Part shown: in pieces, positions 1 through 9,616 of the stretch
How positions within the stretch are numbered: the first letter of the stretch is position 1
Layout: every line of letters starts with the position of its first letter
NCBI RefSeq assembly: GCF_026619415.1
Contig: NZ_JAOVZR010000001.1
Span: forward strand, 3,394,501-3,458,500
Length of the DNA: 64,000 nucleotides
Reading direction: 5' to 3'
Source of the DNA: Hoeflea algicola
GTDB taxonomy: Bacteria; Pseudomonadota; Alphaproteobacteria; Rhizobiales; Rhizobiaceae
Program-made: the position numbers and the translations under genes
Notes under the pieces: model-generated
Database searches by the model: none
What the model was told of the DNA's origin: nothing
What the model saw: only the letters and a program-made list of their open reading frames with translations

Positions 1-1
1 C

Positions 2-295
2 CATTTTATTACTGGCTTATGGTGTGGCAAATCCATGCCTCGCGTGGGGGCAAAGGTTGTGACAGGTGTTCGTGCCGAGCGTGTGCGTCTTTCGAATGCC
101 AACGAAGCTCCTTTGTCGGCCAACGGGATTTCTTGCCGCCGCAGGGCCTCGGTTTACAAGGGCAAATACCTTGATCTGACACTGGATACGGAAATCGGTC
201 CGATCCGGACCCGCCTCTGGGATGTCGACGCCGCGCCAACCGAACCCACCTTCATCCACTGGTCGCACGATACGTGCACCGTCATGGATCCCTGA
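2..295 (+). CDS. ABC transporter ATP-binding protein, C-terminal part (partial)
   Basis: This is the last 97 codons of a gene that begins left of the window. The readable part has the look of the C-terminal TOBE region of PotA/MalK-type ATPases: a VRAERVRLS stretch, followed by a short beta-rich tail with WDVDAAP. No Walker motifs are in view. It lies 72 bp before a polyamine-type binding protein and two permease genes on the same strand, so it is most likely the ATPase of that importer. The assignment rests on the TOBE-like tail and gene order. Confidence 0.7.
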   Translation, partial: HFITGLWCGKSMPRVGAKVVTGVRAERVRLSNANEAPLSANGISCRRRASVYKGKYLDLTLDTEIGPIRTRLWDVDAAPTEPTFIHWSHDTCTVMDP

Positions 296-367
296 ACGGG
301 TCCATCCACGATTCCGCGACCGTCAACAAACGGCGAGGAAGCAACCGGAAGTAAAGGGAGTAAACAA

Positions 368-1564
368 ATGTCTACAGTAGAGACCAAGGACTTCGGTATG
401 AACCGGCGTTCTTTTCTGAAATCTGCCGGCGTCAGTGTCGCCTTTGCCGGCTCCAGCCTCGGCTTCGTCAGCTCGGGAATTGCGCAGGAAACCGTGCTGC
501 GGGCCTATGGCGTCACCACTGCGCAGATGGATGACCCCAGCCTGATCAGCAAGGCTACCGGTATCAAGCTGGAATTTACGCCGACGGATGCCGACATTGG
601 CGTCTTTATGCGTGATGCACTCGCCAACGATATTGGCGAAACACACGACATCATGATCTTTGACGGCGGCACGCAGGATATCCTGGGGCCGCAGGGCTTC
701 TATGCCGAGATCGACGAGACGAATCCGGCACTCGACCTTTGGGAGCGGACGCCGGATTTCTGGAAGAAATCCGACATTAGCGTCTATGACGGCAAGACCT
801 ATGGCGTGCCGATCCTCGGCAACTGCGATGCTTTTGCCTATTTCGCCGACGCCATCGGCGCCAACCCGAACGGTCAGGACGAAATCCCTTATTCAGTTCT
901 ATACGAAGACGACCGCACGCGCGGCCGCGTCGCGCTGGATAGAGTTTTCTCCCAGTCGCTCGCCTGCATGGCTAACTTCCTCAAGGTCAATGGACGCCTG
1001 CAGATCGAAGACCCGGCGAACCTGACGCCCGAGCAGGCCAAGGCCGTCGTCGACTATGCGGTCGAGCGCAAGAAGGCCGGCACATTCCGCACGCTGCACA
1101 ACAGCTTTGAGGAGCAGGTACAGCTCATTCAAAGCCGCGAAGTCGATGTTCTCGAATGCTGGGAGCCTGCGGTGAAGGAAGCGGAAAAGACCATGAAGGA
1201 CGAGGCTCCGATCTATGCCTACGCGGTTGAGGGCGGCAAGAAGTGGGGCCATGGCGCTTACATTCCGAAGCAGGCGCTGGAGCGCGGCAATGGCGAGGCC
1301 ATCTACGAGGTCCTCAACTACTTCCTCGGCGGTGAGTTCAGGGCCTACCAAGCACGCGATCGCTCCTATGCCGGACCGAACATGGACCTGGGTGTGGAAT
1401 ATGCCGAAAAATCCGGGTGGAGCAGTGAGCAGGTCGAAGAACTGCGCGCAACCGATAAGAAGATCTCCCGCAAAATGTCGAACCCGAACGCCTTCTGGGC
1501 CAAGCCGACGGCACCCCATGCCGGCGTTATGGAACAGGAGTGGCAGCGCTTCCTGAGCGCCTGA
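368..1564 (+). CDS. ABC transporter substrate-binding protein, spermidine/putrescine type, Tat-exported
   Basis: This 398-residue periplasmic binding protein resembles the PotD/PotF group. The N-terminus carries a twin-arginine signal (NRRSFLK at residues 12-18, then a hydrophobic stretch ending near SGIAQE), so it is probably exported folded by Tat, which is common for this group in rhizobia. A purine-rich ribosome site (aaagggag) precedes the ATG. It is followed by two permease genes and preceded by the end of an ATPase gene, giving a complete importer. The ligand cannot be read from the sequence; a polyamine, amino acid or related amine is the family expectation. Confidence 0.88.
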   Translation: MSTVETKDFGMNRRSFLKSAGVSVAFAGSSLGFVSSGIAQETVLRAYGVTTAQMDDPSLISKATGIKLEFTPTDADIGVFMRDALANDIGETHDIMIFDGGTQDILGPQGFYAEIDETNPALDLWERTPDFWKKSDISVYDGKTYGVPILGNCDAFAYFADAIGANPNGQDEIPYSVLYEDDRTRGRVALDRVFSQSLACMANFLKVNGRLQIEDPANLTPEQAKAVVDYAVERKKAGTFRTLHNSFEEQVQLIQSREVDVLECWEPAVKEAEKTMKDEAPIYAYAVEGGKKWGHGAYIPKQALERGNGEAIYEVLNYFLGGEFRAYQARDRSYAGPNMDLGVEYAEKSGWSSEQVEELRATDKKISRKMSNPNAFWAKPTAPHAGVMEQEWQRFLSA

Positions 1565-1630
1565 TCACCCTATCGTCAAAAATCCAGATCGAACCCGCCG
1601 AGATGATCCTCGGCGGGGAAAGGTTGAGGT

Positions 1631-2545
1631 ATGACCGCACTCGCTCTCTCATCACCGCCCCGTCGCCGCTGGCGGCTACCAGGCACCGCGACAGGCTGGT
1701 TCACGGGCTGGTTCCTTTTGATGTGGATCGGCGTGGTCGTGCTGCCTCTGCTAATCATATCGACGTTCAGCTTCTTCAGCATGCACCAGTATCAGATCGT
1801 TTACGATCCGACCCTCGCCACGTGGACCAGCCTTGTCGACACGGGACGCTGGGTGGTCGTGCTGCGGACGATCCGCTTCGCCGTGTCGGTGACGTTGCTT
1901 GAAATCCTGGTGGCATTCCCGTTTGCACTCTGGTTGGCCAAGGGTTGCCGCTCCGCTGCGGTCCGCGCTGGCGTCATCACGCTTTTGACTATCCCGTTTT
2001 TCATCGACGCCTCGTCGCGCATCATCGTCTGGCGTTCGATCCTGGGCACCAACGGAGTCGTCAACAACCTCCTCGTCGGCAGCGGCCTCATCGACAAGCC
2101 GCTGGCTTGGCTTCTCTATTCGGACTTCTCCGTCAGCTTCGGCATGTTCGGCAGCTATTTCCCGACCGCCGTTTTTCCGATCTTCCTGACACTTAGCCTG
2201 ATCGACGACGATCTCATCAAGGCCAGTTTCGATCTGGGCGCCAGCCGTCTGCAGACCTTGCGCCACGTCATCCTGCCTTTGGCCATGCCTGGGATTGTGG
2301 GCGGCATCGTCTTCACCTTCGTGCCCCTGATGGCGGCTTGGATCGAACCGCAATTGCTCGGCGGAGGTCAGGTGAACCTGCTCGGTCAGTCCATCCAGAG
2401 CGCGCTGAACAACCTCAACTATCCCGTTGCGGCGGCACTCTCGACCATTGTCATTGCGGTGCTCGTCCTGATGCTCGCGGTGCTGGTCGTCAGCCTGCGT
2501 GGTCGCTTCAAAATGTCGTCCCTGTTCCAGAGCGTTGATGGCTAG
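1631..2545 (+). CDS. ABC transporter permease (PotB-like)
   Basis: This inner-membrane permease of 304 residues has about six hydrophobic helices. The EAA-type cytoplasmic loop is visible as DLGASRLQTLRHVILPLAMPGIVGG near residues 198-222, the surface that contacts the ATPase. Length and order (binding protein, then this gene, then a second permease) match the PotB position of spermidine/putrescine importers. A gaaaggttgagg ribosome site lies just upstream of the ATG. The next gene begins 10 bp after its stop, so the two permeases are surely co-transcribed. Confidence 0.87.
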   Translation: MTALALSSPPRRRWRLPGTATGWFTGWFLLMWIGVVVLPLLIISTFSFFSMHQYQIVYDPTLATWTSLVDTGRWVVVLRTIRFAVSVTLLEILVAFPFALWLAKGCRSAAVRAGVITLLTIPFFIDASSRIIVWRSILGTNGVVNNLLVGSGLIDKPLAWLLYSDFSVSFGMFGSYFPTAVFPIFLTLSLIDDDLIKASFDLGASRLQTLRHVILPLAMPGIVGGIVFTFVPLMAAWIEPQLLGGGQVNLLGQSIQSALNNLNYPVAAALSTIVIAVLVLMLAVLVVSLRGRFKMSSLFQSVDG

Positions 2546-2555
2546 GAGGCCCGTA

Positions 2556-3413
2556 ATGACTCATGTTGCACAACAATCAAACGGAACGATATCGCGTCGG
2601 CGCAAGACGCAGCGTTCGTTGCTCGACCGGATCGCCGAAGCGTCGGCTTGGAATGTGGTGGCCATTGCGCTCGGAACGATCGCGCTCGCGCTAATCTATG
2701 GGCCGTTGATCTGGCTTGGTGTGATGTCGTTCAGCGCCGAACCGTTGTCCGGAAAACCCTATCCCTTGACGTTCGCCCATTACGGCATGTTGTTTTCGAA
2801 CGACAAGTGGCACGTTCCCTTTGTCAAGAGCGTCGTTCTGGGCCTTGTCGTGGCTCTGGCGTGCATGATCATCGGCACTTTCCTGGCCCGCGCGCTTGTG
2901 CGGCTGAAAAGGCCGGGAGGCGTTTTGTTTGTCGCCCTATTGCCGTTGTTCGTTCCGGGTCTGACGATCGGGGCTGCCCTGTTTATCTTCCTGCGCACGA
3001 CGCTCGATCTTCGCTTGGGTATGTGGTCGCTGTTCATCGGGCACATGGTCTGGGCCTTCCCGTTCGCGTTGCTTTTGATTTTGATCGTCACCATCCGCTT
3101 CGACGTGAAGCTGATCCAGGCGGCCGAGGATCTCGGCGCAAAGCCGCTGCGGTGCTTCCTCGATATCGAGTTGCCGTTGCTCATGCCCGGCATATCGGGA
3201 GCCGGCATCTTCGGCTTCCTGTTGTCGTTCAACGAGTTGCTGCGCTCTACCTTCCTGCGGGGCAGCGAGACGACAATGCCGGTCTACAATTGGGCGATGG
3301 CGTCGGCGCAGCAGTCGCAGGTGCCGATCGTATTCTCCCTCTCGACCCTCATTCTGGCCGTAACCTTGCCCTTGATGGGCGGCCTGTTCTTCATCCTTTT
3401 TGCGCGCAAATGA
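2556..3413 (+). CDS. ABC transporter permease (PotC-like)
   Basis: This is the second inner-membrane permease of the importer, 285 residues. The ATG at 2556 is chosen over an in-frame upstream start because a strong aggagg lies directly before it and overlaps the stop of the preceding permease gene. About six membrane helices are visible. The EAA loop reads DLGAKPLRCFLDIELPLLMPGISG at roughly residues 190-213. It would pair with the preceding permease as a heterodimer. Confidence 0.87.
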   Translation: MTHVAQQSNGTISRRRKTQRSLLDRIAEASAWNVVAIALGTIALALIYGPLIWLGVMSFSAEPLSGKPYPLTFAHYGMLFSNDKWHVPFVKSVVLGLVVALACMIIGTFLARALVRLKRPGGVLFVALLPLFVPGLTIGAALFIFLRTTLDLRLGMWSLFIGHMVWAFPFALLLILIVTIRFDVKLIQAAEDLGAKPLRCFLDIELPLLMPGISGAGIFGFLLSFNELLRSTFLRGSETTMPVYNWAMASAQQSQVPIVFSLSTLILAVTLPLMGGLFFILFARK

Positions 3414-3479
3414 TCACTCAATAGTGACCTCTTCTGGCGCCAAGCGCGATTTCCTTAAAACACAATTCCGGAGGCCCAA

Positions 3480-4304
3480 TTGACCAACACCGTAACCGTT
3501 GCCGTTGCCCAAGTTCCTGCCAAGCTTGGCGATGTCCGTGCCAATCTCAACGCCATGGACGGCTATCTGCGCGAAGCCGCCGCCAAGAAGGCGAAGCTGC
3601 TTATCCTACCTGAATGCTATCTGTCGGGTTATATGTTCGATGATCGCGCCGCTGCTGTCGCCGCGGCCATCTCCGCCAACGGTTCCGAGATTGGTGAGAT
3701 TGTCGCCTTGTGCGCCAAGCACGACGTAGAGGTGGTCGTCGGCTTCCTTGAGACAAACGGGGGCAAGCTCTACAATTCGGCGGCCGTCCTGGGTGCGGCT
3801 GGCGTGATTGGCATCCATCGCAAGCGCCATCTTCCGCATCTCGGCGCCGACCGCTTCGTCGACGAGCCGCCGGGCACCGAATTGTCGCTGTTTGAGACGT
3901 GCGTAGGCAAGGTCGGCGTGGCCATCTGTTACGAGATCCGCTTCCCCGAAATCATGCGTTCGCTGGCCCTGGCTGGAGCGGACTTCATTGCTCTGCCGAC
4001 CAACTGGCCTGTCCAATCGGTGCTACTGGCTGAGCAGTTCACGCGCGTGCGCGCCGCCGAGAACTTCATCTACCTGCTTGTTGCCAACCGAGCCGATACG
4101 GAAGGCGATGCCACCTTTCTCGGCCAGAGCCAGATAGTCGATCCGCTCGGAGGCGTGATCGCCAATTCCGGTCGTTCGGAAGGTCTTCTTGTTGCCAGCG
4201 TCGATGTCGCGCGCGCCCGCAACAAGACAATCACCATCAAGGCGGGAGAATTCGAGGTTTCTCCCTTCAAGGACCGCCGTCCCGCCACCTACCGGATTTC
4301 GTAA
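3480..4304 (+). CDS. Carbon-nitrogen hydrolase (nitrilase superfamily amidase)
   Basis: A cytoplasmic amidase of 274 residues with all three catalytic residues of the superfamily: Glu45 in LILPECYLSG, Lys115 in IHRKRHL, and Cys150 in VGVAICYEIRFPE. The start is TTG with a good ggagg 7 bases upstream; no better ATG exists nearby. Family members hydrolyse amides, N-carbamoyl compounds or omega-amides and release ammonia. Placed between an amine-type importer and an aminotransferase, it may deamidate the imported substrate or an intermediate, but that is inference. Omega-amidase and N-carbamoylputrescine amidase are both possible. Confidence 0.85.
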   Translation: MTNTVTVAVAQVPAKLGDVRANLNAMDGYLREAAAKKAKLLILPECYLSGYMFDDRAAAVAAAISANGSEIGEIVALCAKHDVEVVVGFLETNGGKLYNSAAVLGAAGVIGIHRKRHLPHLGADRFVDEPPGTELSLFETCVGKVGVAICYEIRFPEIMRSLALAGADFIALPTNWPVQSVLLAEQFTRVRAAENFIYLLVANRADTEGDATFLGQSQIVDPLGGVIANSGRSEGLLVASVDVARARNKTITIKAGEFEVSPFKDRRPATYRIS

Positions 4305-4326
4305 AGCGCGTCCACAGGAGCCTTCC

Positions 4327-5466
4327 ATGCCGATTACCAACGTCAAAGCGCAAGCTGTCCATATTCCGTTGAAGACGCCGACGCGCATTTCCACGCGTAT
4401 CCTCGACAAGCGCGACTTTGTCATCGTCACCGTGACCTGCGACGAGAGCGATCTCGTCGGCCAGGGTTATAGCTACTTGGGAACCGCGGGCGGCCGCGTT
4501 GCGGTGGCGGCGGTCGAAGACCTTCTGGCGCCAGTGCTTATCGGAGCTGACACCGACGATATCCTCGGCCTGTGGGACAGGATGTATCAGGAGACACTGC
4601 TGACCGGTCGGCGCGGCGTGGTGGTTCGCGCCCTGTCCGCCGTCGATATGGCGCTGTGGGACCTCGCCGCCAAGCGGCGGGGAATGCCGATTGCGGTGAT
4701 GCTGGGCAGCACCGCAAGGCCCATTCCGGCATACGCATCAGGCGGTTACTATCGCCCGAGCGAAGGTTCGTGGACTGATAACGTCAGCGCCGAAATCCGC
4801 TTCAACATAGCCAACGGTTTCACCGATCACAAGATCAAGGTCGGTGGCTTGGCGATCGCCGAGGATGCCGACCGGGTACGCGCGGCCATCGACGCGATGG
4901 GCGGAGAGGGCAGGCTGGGGCTCGACGCCAACAACGCCTACCGAGATTTCAGCCACGCCCTAGAGGCAGCTCGCGCATTCGAGCGGGCAGCGGGTCACCA
5001 TGGCCTGTGGTGGTTCGAGGAGCCCTTGTCACCGGAGGACTATGAAGGTCATGCCAAGCTGAGCCGGGTCCTCGATACCCGAGTGGCGACCGGCGAAATC
5101 CATCAAACGCGCTACGAGTTCCGACACCTGCTGGAGGAACGTTCGACGGACCTGCTGCAGCCCGACATCTGCGTTCTGGGCGGTGTCAGCGAATGGCTGC
5201 GCGTCGTCAAGACGGCTGAAAGCTTCGGCCTCAGCATAGCTCCTCACTGGCACGCCAACGCCCACGCGCCGCTGGCGGCTGCAGCGCCCAACTGCATCGC
5301 GGTGGAGCATTTCATCCTGGAGAAGGACATCTACAATTTCGAGGCGATCATGACGCCCGAGAGCCGCCTGAAGACAGGTCGCAATTCTGTCATCGTTAGT
5401 AACATGCCGGGGTTTGGCGTGGAGCTGGACGACGAGAAAGTGCGCTTTTACAGCAGACACCAATAA
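4327..5466 (+). CDS. Mandelate racemase/muconate lactonizing enzyme family protein (enolase superfamily)
   Basis: This enzyme of 379 residues has the capping domain at the N-terminus and a TIM barrel behind it. Visible active-site elements are the KIK motif (Lys169 and Lys171), metal ligands Asp200 in GLDANNAY, Glu231 or Glu232 in WWFEEP and Glu257 in TGE, then Asp280 and His307 (IAPHWH). The Lys plus His base pair is typical of the MR subgroup, which racemises or dehydrates alpha-hydroxy or sugar acids. The ATG at 4327 has acaggag upstream; a longer in-frame start would overlap the amidase. Substrate unknown. Confidence 0.87.
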   Translation: MPITNVKAQAVHIPLKTPTRISTRILDKRDFVIVTVTCDESDLVGQGYSYLGTAGGRVAVAAVEDLLAPVLIGADTDDILGLWDRMYQETLLTGRRGVVVRALSAVDMALWDLAAKRRGMPIAVMLGSTARPIPAYASGGYYRPSEGSWTDNVSAEIRFNIANGFTDHKIKVGGLAIAEDADRVRAAIDAMGGEGRLGLDANNAYRDFSHALEAARAFERAAGHHGLWWFEEPLSPEDYEGHAKLSRVLDTRVATGEIHQTRYEFRHLLEERSTDLLQPDICVLGGVSEWLRVVKTAESFGLSIAPHWHANAHAPLAAAAPNCIAVEHFILEKDIYNFEAIMTPESRLKTGRNSVIVSNMPGFGVELDDEKVRFYSRHQ

Positions 5467-5559
5467 AGCGGTGATCAGTTGCAACCAAGAAGGAGTGATG
5501 ATTTTGCAAGAAGCGAATGTAAGAAATGATATTACTTTGAAATTGGGAAGATTTATCGA

Positions 5560-6894
5560 ATGAACACTGAAGAACTACACCGTTGGGATCTGGCCCATGT
5601 CGTCCACCCTTGGAGCTATGCTGGTCCGTCGCTGATGATCGCAAAGGCGAAGGGGACGAGGTACTGGGATGTTGATGGCAAGGAATATTTGGACGCACTA
5701 GGCGGTATCCAGAACTGCTCCGTCGGCCATAGCCGCCCCGAGTTGATTGAAGCTGCCAAGGCGCAGATGGAGCGCCTGGAATATGTACCCATGCATTGGA
5801 ACTTCACCAACGAGCCAGCGGTTCGGCTCGCCCGGACAATCGCGGAACTGGCACCAGCTGACCTGAACCAGACCTATTTCGTCAGTAGCGGTTCAGAAGC
5901 GACCGAAAGTGCGGTCAAGCTGATGCGGCGTTATCATTACCTGCGGGGCGATACTAAACGCGCGACCATTCTCTGCCTGAAGCAGGGTTATCATGGCGCG
6001 ACGATCCTCGCGACCGCTGCTACGGGTTTCGAGAATCTCCAGCAGGGTTTCGGGCCGCTTCCTGGCGGTATCAAGTTCCTCACTCCGCCGCATGTCTACC
6101 GTAGTGAGTTGTTCGGCGGCGAAGATCCAGTCGAATTCTGCATCCGACAGTTGAAGCAGGTGATCGCTGACGAGGGCGGCGATACGATCGCTGCAATAAT
6201 GGCTGAACCTGTTCTGACCGTCGGTGGTGTAATCGTACCACCTGCCGAATATTGGCCGGCAGTGTCTGAAATTTGCCGCCAGCATGGTATCCTCCTCGTC
6301 GCGGATGAAGTCGTCACCGGATTTGGTCGTACGGGGGCTTGGTTCGCCGGACCAGAACTCGGCATGTTGCCAGACGCTATCGTCTTCGGAAAGGGTGTTA
6401 GCAGTGGTCATTTTCCACTCAGCGGCGTGATCATGTCCGACACGATTGCCGAAGTGATAAAGTCGGCTCCCGACGGGCTGATGCATGGCTTCACGTATTG
6501 CGGCCATCCGGTGGGCTGCGCGGTGGCGAGCCGTAACATCGAGGTGCTTCAGGAAAACAAGCTGCTTGAGAACTCCAAGGAAGTCGGCGGCTATCTGCTG
6601 GGTACTCTGAAAGAGAAGCTCAGGGATTCTCCGATCGTCGGCGACATTCGTGGCTATGGCATGCTTCTGGCGGTTGAGCTGGTCTCCGACAAGGCGACGC
6701 GTGAGCCATTGCAGTTCAAGCGACAACTGCTTGCCGACCGCATCCGAAATGAGCATGCGGTCGTTGTTCGCAGCATCGGCGCGAACATCATCATCGCACC
6801 GCCGTTGATCCTGGGCCGCTCCGAAGCCGACACTATCGCCCACGCTCTGGAGGAGGTCATAAGCACAACCAACACTGACGGAACGAGCCTATGA
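5560..6894 (+). CDS. Class III PLP-dependent aminotransferase
   Basis: A 444-residue omega-type aminotransferase. The PLP lysine is Lys278 in VFGKGVSSGHFPLSG, Asp249 in LLVADEVVTGFGRTG binds the pyridine nitrogen, and the phosphate-binding SSGSEATESA lies at residues 109-118. Members use omega-amino acids, diamines or 4-aminobutyrate-like compounds. It is the last gene of the cluster, 93 bp behind the enolase-superfamily gene. With the amine-type importer and the amidase it suggests breakdown of an imported amine or amide. The exact substrate cannot be deduced. Confidence 0.88.
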   Translation: MNTEELHRWDLAHVVHPWSYAGPSLMIAKAKGTRYWDVDGKEYLDALGGIQNCSVGHSRPELIEAAKAQMERLEYVPMHWNFTNEPAVRLARTIAELAPADLNQTYFVSSGSEATESAVKLMRRYHYLRGDTKRATILCLKQGYHGATILATAATGFENLQQGFGPLPGGIKFLTPPHVYRSELFGGEDPVEFCIRQLKQVIADEGGDTIAAIMAEPVLTVGGVIVPPAEYWPAVSEICRQHGILLVADEVVTGFGRTGAWFAGPELGMLPDAIVFGKGVSSGHFPLSGVIMSDTIAEVIKSAPDGLMHGFTYCGHPVGCAVASRNIEVLQENKLLENSKEVGGYLLGTLKEKLRDSPIVGDIRGYGMLLAVELVSDKATREPLQFKRQLLADRIRNEHAVVVRSIGANIIIAPPLILGRSEADTIAHALEEVISTTNTDGTSL

Positions 6895-7377
6895 GACGTA
6901 TAAGACGGGTCTGACGCCGGCGTTTTTACGGTCAGTGTTCAGTGGATGGACTTGAGCCATTTACATGAGTTGAGGAACGAAACGCGGTCTCTCGCCGGGC
7001 CGCGTTTCTATTCGGGCTATGTCGCAACCTTGCTGTTACGGTTTATCTGGTATTGACGTGAGACACCGTTTGGTGCCGCCTTTAAGAAGCGCTCAATCGA
7101 TCAAGTACGATCGCACGATCTCTCAATATGTCTCGTGACAGCGCGCGGACAATATTAGTTAAGATGTGGGATTGTACATGGGGTTCGTCAGTAATCATTT
7201 TGATATTATTTACTATTTCAGTAATTTATATACAATTATGGCGGATAGGGTGGGGGTCTCTACCAAGCTGCCCGTAATCTATTGGTTCAAATGGAATCAA
7301 ATCTCAGCTTGGGTGCGTGAATGGGTGCGCGGAAAAAGTATTTACTGAAAAGTACATCGTCAATCATTACTTCCTTA
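6895..7377. other. Intergenic region, no gene seen
   Basis: From the end of the aminotransferase gene to the first IS66 copy. It contains one terminator-like hairpin (listed separately). I see no convincing coding sequence; the short frame at 7166-7348 has no ribosome site and biased, low-complexity content. Confidence 0.5.
6979..7008 (+). terminator. Hairpin, possible terminator of the catabolic operon
   Basis: Nine-base inverted repeat gaaacgcgg / ccgcgtttc with a 12-base loop, followed by ctatt. It lies about 85 bp after the aminotransferase stop. The T-run is poor, so rho-independent activity is uncertain. Confidence 0.4.
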
Positions 7378-8752
7378 GTAATTACCCACCCCCTTGCCAT
7401 GCACCACAATGTCTGAATCCATGATGATATGGATCGGACTGATTTGCAGCAGCTGAGCAAGGACGAATTGATCGAGATGGTGCTTCGGCTCCAACGGCCT
7501 TCCAAGGATTCTCGGACGTCTTCCAAGCCGCCCTCGACGGACAAGAAAGAGAAACGCGTCAACTCACGACCGGGTGGAGCCAAGCCCGGGCATGAACCCC
7601 ACAATAGGGTGCTGGCGGATTTTGCCGACATGTTTCGCGATCATGAACCGACCGCCTGCAAGAGATGCGGCCATGCGTTTTCCGGTGATGATACGATGGT
7701 GCTGGCCGGGGCCTATGACGAGATCGATATTCCTGCGATCCGTCCTCATGTCACCCGGCATCGGCGTTTTTCCTGTCATTGCCCGCAATGCGGCACGACA
7801 ACAAAAGCCACCGCACCTGCCGTGGCAACCGCAACGCCGTTCGGGCCAGGCATTCACGCGCTGGCGATCTACCTCAAGAGTTTCCATGCATTGTCTTACG
7901 AACGCCTGAGCGGTGTGTTCATGGATATCTTCGGCCTTAATGTGAGCGAGGGCGCGATCATGAACATGTTTTCCCGCTCCCGTCCGAGCTTCCAGGCCAC
8001 AGCACAGGCCGCCAAGGCCAGCCTTCGAGCCGCCCGCGTTGTCGCCAGCGACGAAACCGGTGTGCGTATCGAGGGCACAAATGCCCAACACTGGGTTTTT
8101 CATTGCAAGGATGCTGTTGTCCACCAGCCCGATTACTCCCGTGCAGCACGGGTCGTTCACGAGACCATGGGCGGCCATGTCCCCGAGGTATGGATATCTG
8201 ATCGGTATTCAGCCCAGCAATCTCACGGCCATCGACATCAAACCTGCCTTGCACATTTGGCGCGTGATACAGCCTTTGCGCTGGAACATGGCGAGGATGA
8301 TCTCCCTCTTCGCTTCCAGCTTTGGTTTGGCCGTGTGTTTGATTTCGCCAGAGCCATAAGCACATTCGCTGCGTCTACCGTCGCAAGCAAGAAGCGCAAA
8401 TTCGATAAACAGCTTGCCGGGCTTCTATGCGCCCCGACTTCGTGCGACCTGGCCCAAAAGCTCCAGGCCAAGATCGGGCGGGCCCGCGATCAGCTGCTGA
8501 CGTTTTGCGACTATCCCGGAGAAGTCGATGTCACCAACAACACATCTGAGCGAAAGCTCCGTCCATGGGTCATTCAGCGAAAGGTGACAAACGGATATCG
8601 CGCCATGTGGGCCGCCCAAGCCGAGGCGGATGTACGCACGACCATCGACACCGCCCGCCTCAAAGGCGCAAACCCCTTCCAGGTCATCGCATCCGTCCTG
8701 GCATAGGCCGGTAGAAGAACCGGAAATCACGAATTCGGGGGTGGGTAATTAC
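7378..8752 (+). mobile_element. IS66-family insertion sequence, single-ORF type, copy 1 (1375 bp)
   Basis: The ends are inverted: gtaattacccacccc at the left and ggggtgggtaattac at the right. It is flanked on both sides by the 8-bp direct repeat cttcctta (7370-7377 and 8753-8760), the duplication size typical of IS66. It contains one transposase gene and no tnpA/tnpB, as in the ISBst12-like subgroup. Two more 1375-bp copies lie at 24161-25535 and 35857-37231. Confidence 0.93.
7429..8706 (+). CDS. IS66-family transposase (single-ORF type)
   Basis: A 425-residue DDE transposase. An N-terminal coiled segment is followed by zinc-finger cysteines (CKRCGHAF at about 77-84 and CHCPQCG at about 114-120). 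The catalytic acids are probably the Asp in VASDETGVRI, the Asp in WISDRYSA and the Glu in NNTSERKLRPW. It fills almost the whole element. The encoded protein is identical to those of the other two copies. Confidence 0.93.
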   Translation: MDRTDLQQLSKDELIEMVLRLQRPSKDSRTSSKPPSTDKKEKRVNSRPGGAKPGHEPHNRVLADFADMFRDHEPTACKRCGHAFSGDDTMVLAGAYDEIDIPAIRPHVTRHRRFSCHCPQCGTTTKATAPAVATATPFGPGIHALAIYLKSFHALSYERLSGVFMDIFGLNVSEGAIMNMFSRSRPSFQATAQAAKASLRAARVVASDETGVRIEGTNAQHWVFHCKDAVVHQPDYSRAARVVHETMGGHVPEVWISDRYSAQQSHGHRHQTCLAHLARDTAFALEHGEDDLPLRFQLWFGRVFDFARAISTFAASTVASKKRKFDKQLAGLLCAPTSCDLAQKLQAKIGRARDQLLTFCDYPGEVDVTNNTSERKLRPWVIQRKVTNGYRAMWAAQAEADVRTTIDTARLKGANPFQVIASVLA

Positions 8753-8873
8753 CTTCCTTATGTTCGAGAGTGGTAGTGTGTCAGCAATTGGCAAATGCTT
8801 AGATTGCTGGATATTGTCTCCAGAGGTGCACCTCCAAAAGGTGCAGCGTTTTACTTGTATGCTGAGTTGGTAC

Positions 8874-9527
8874 TCACTGATCCAGCTTTGTAGCAACTAT
8901 CTTCGCGACCAGATGGACGAGATTCCTAGCTTCAAACTGGATTTTCAATTTCTCGATACGGTGCTCGATGGATCTTTGTGAGAGGTTGAGCATTTCGGCG
9001 ATTTCTTTCGCTGTATGACCCTCTATCAAGAGCTGAACGATACCCTCGTCTGTCAAGTCGATTTTCCTCCCCTGGTGATAGGGAATGGCGAATCGCCCCT
9101 CCTTAAGACTAAGGCACCATCTGGGAATGCCATCAGTCTTTTGCGGGATAATAAGCCGCTCATATCCGACTCTAATTCCAATTATTCTAGTCTTCACGAA
9201 ATCAATAGAAGGCCTTTTGGAATTTAACACTATCCGGAATGCAGGAATAACATCTCTGTCAATAAATGATCTGTCAAGATCACCCAACAATGAATCCGGG
9301 TATCTGGACAAAATGGAATTTAAAACATCGCTCTTGTAAGTAAATTGCTTTACTCGCGTGAATTTCCACTCATAAGGGTTGCTTGAAATTGTTTCTATAA
9401 CCGATACACCCATTTTTATACTAACATCCTTAATAATCGGTGCGTAGAGGTCTTTGGGCGTTTCAAGCGAATCGGATTGAACCCACTTATCGATAAGCCG
9501 ATTACACAGTGAATTAAATGAAGCCAT
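8874..9527 (-). CDS. LuxR-type HTH transcriptional regulator, promoter side cut by an IS
   Basis: A 217-residue protein with a C-terminal LuxR/FixJ helix-turn-helix (LTDEGIVQLLIEGHTAKEIAEMLNLSQRSIEHRIEKLK, about residues 158-195). The N-terminal part of about 150 residues is not recognised; it could be a sensor of the PAS or autoinducer type. The natural start is taken as the ATG at 9527, because the longer frame upstream consists of IS66 sequence. The 8-bp duplication of the neighbouring IS overlaps the start codon, so the native ribosome site now lies 2.5 kb away and expression is probably lost. In the uninterrupted state the gene would be divergent from flagellin. Confidence 0.75.
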   Translation of the reverse strand: MASFNSLCNRLIDKWVQSDSLETPKDLYAPIIKDVSIKMGVSVIETISSNPYEWKFTRVKQFTYKSDVLNSILSRYPDSLLGDLDRSFIDRDVIPAFRIVLNSKRPSIDFVKTRIIGIRVGYERLIIPQKTDGIPRWCLSLKEGRFAIPYHQGRKIDLTDEGIVQLLIEGHTAKEIAEMLNLSQRSIEHRIEKLKIQFEARNLVHLVAKIVATKLDQ

Positions 9528-9616
9528 TTTTACGTAAGCGGTGTTCTGTCCCCACATTGCCCTGTCATCGCTGATCTGTGATCGGCTTTCCATGGATGAG
9601 CGAAGGGAGTTTCTCC

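Noticed and set aside
7166..7348. 60-codon frame before IS66 copy 1
   Set aside because: Low-complexity, no ribosome site, not supported by context.
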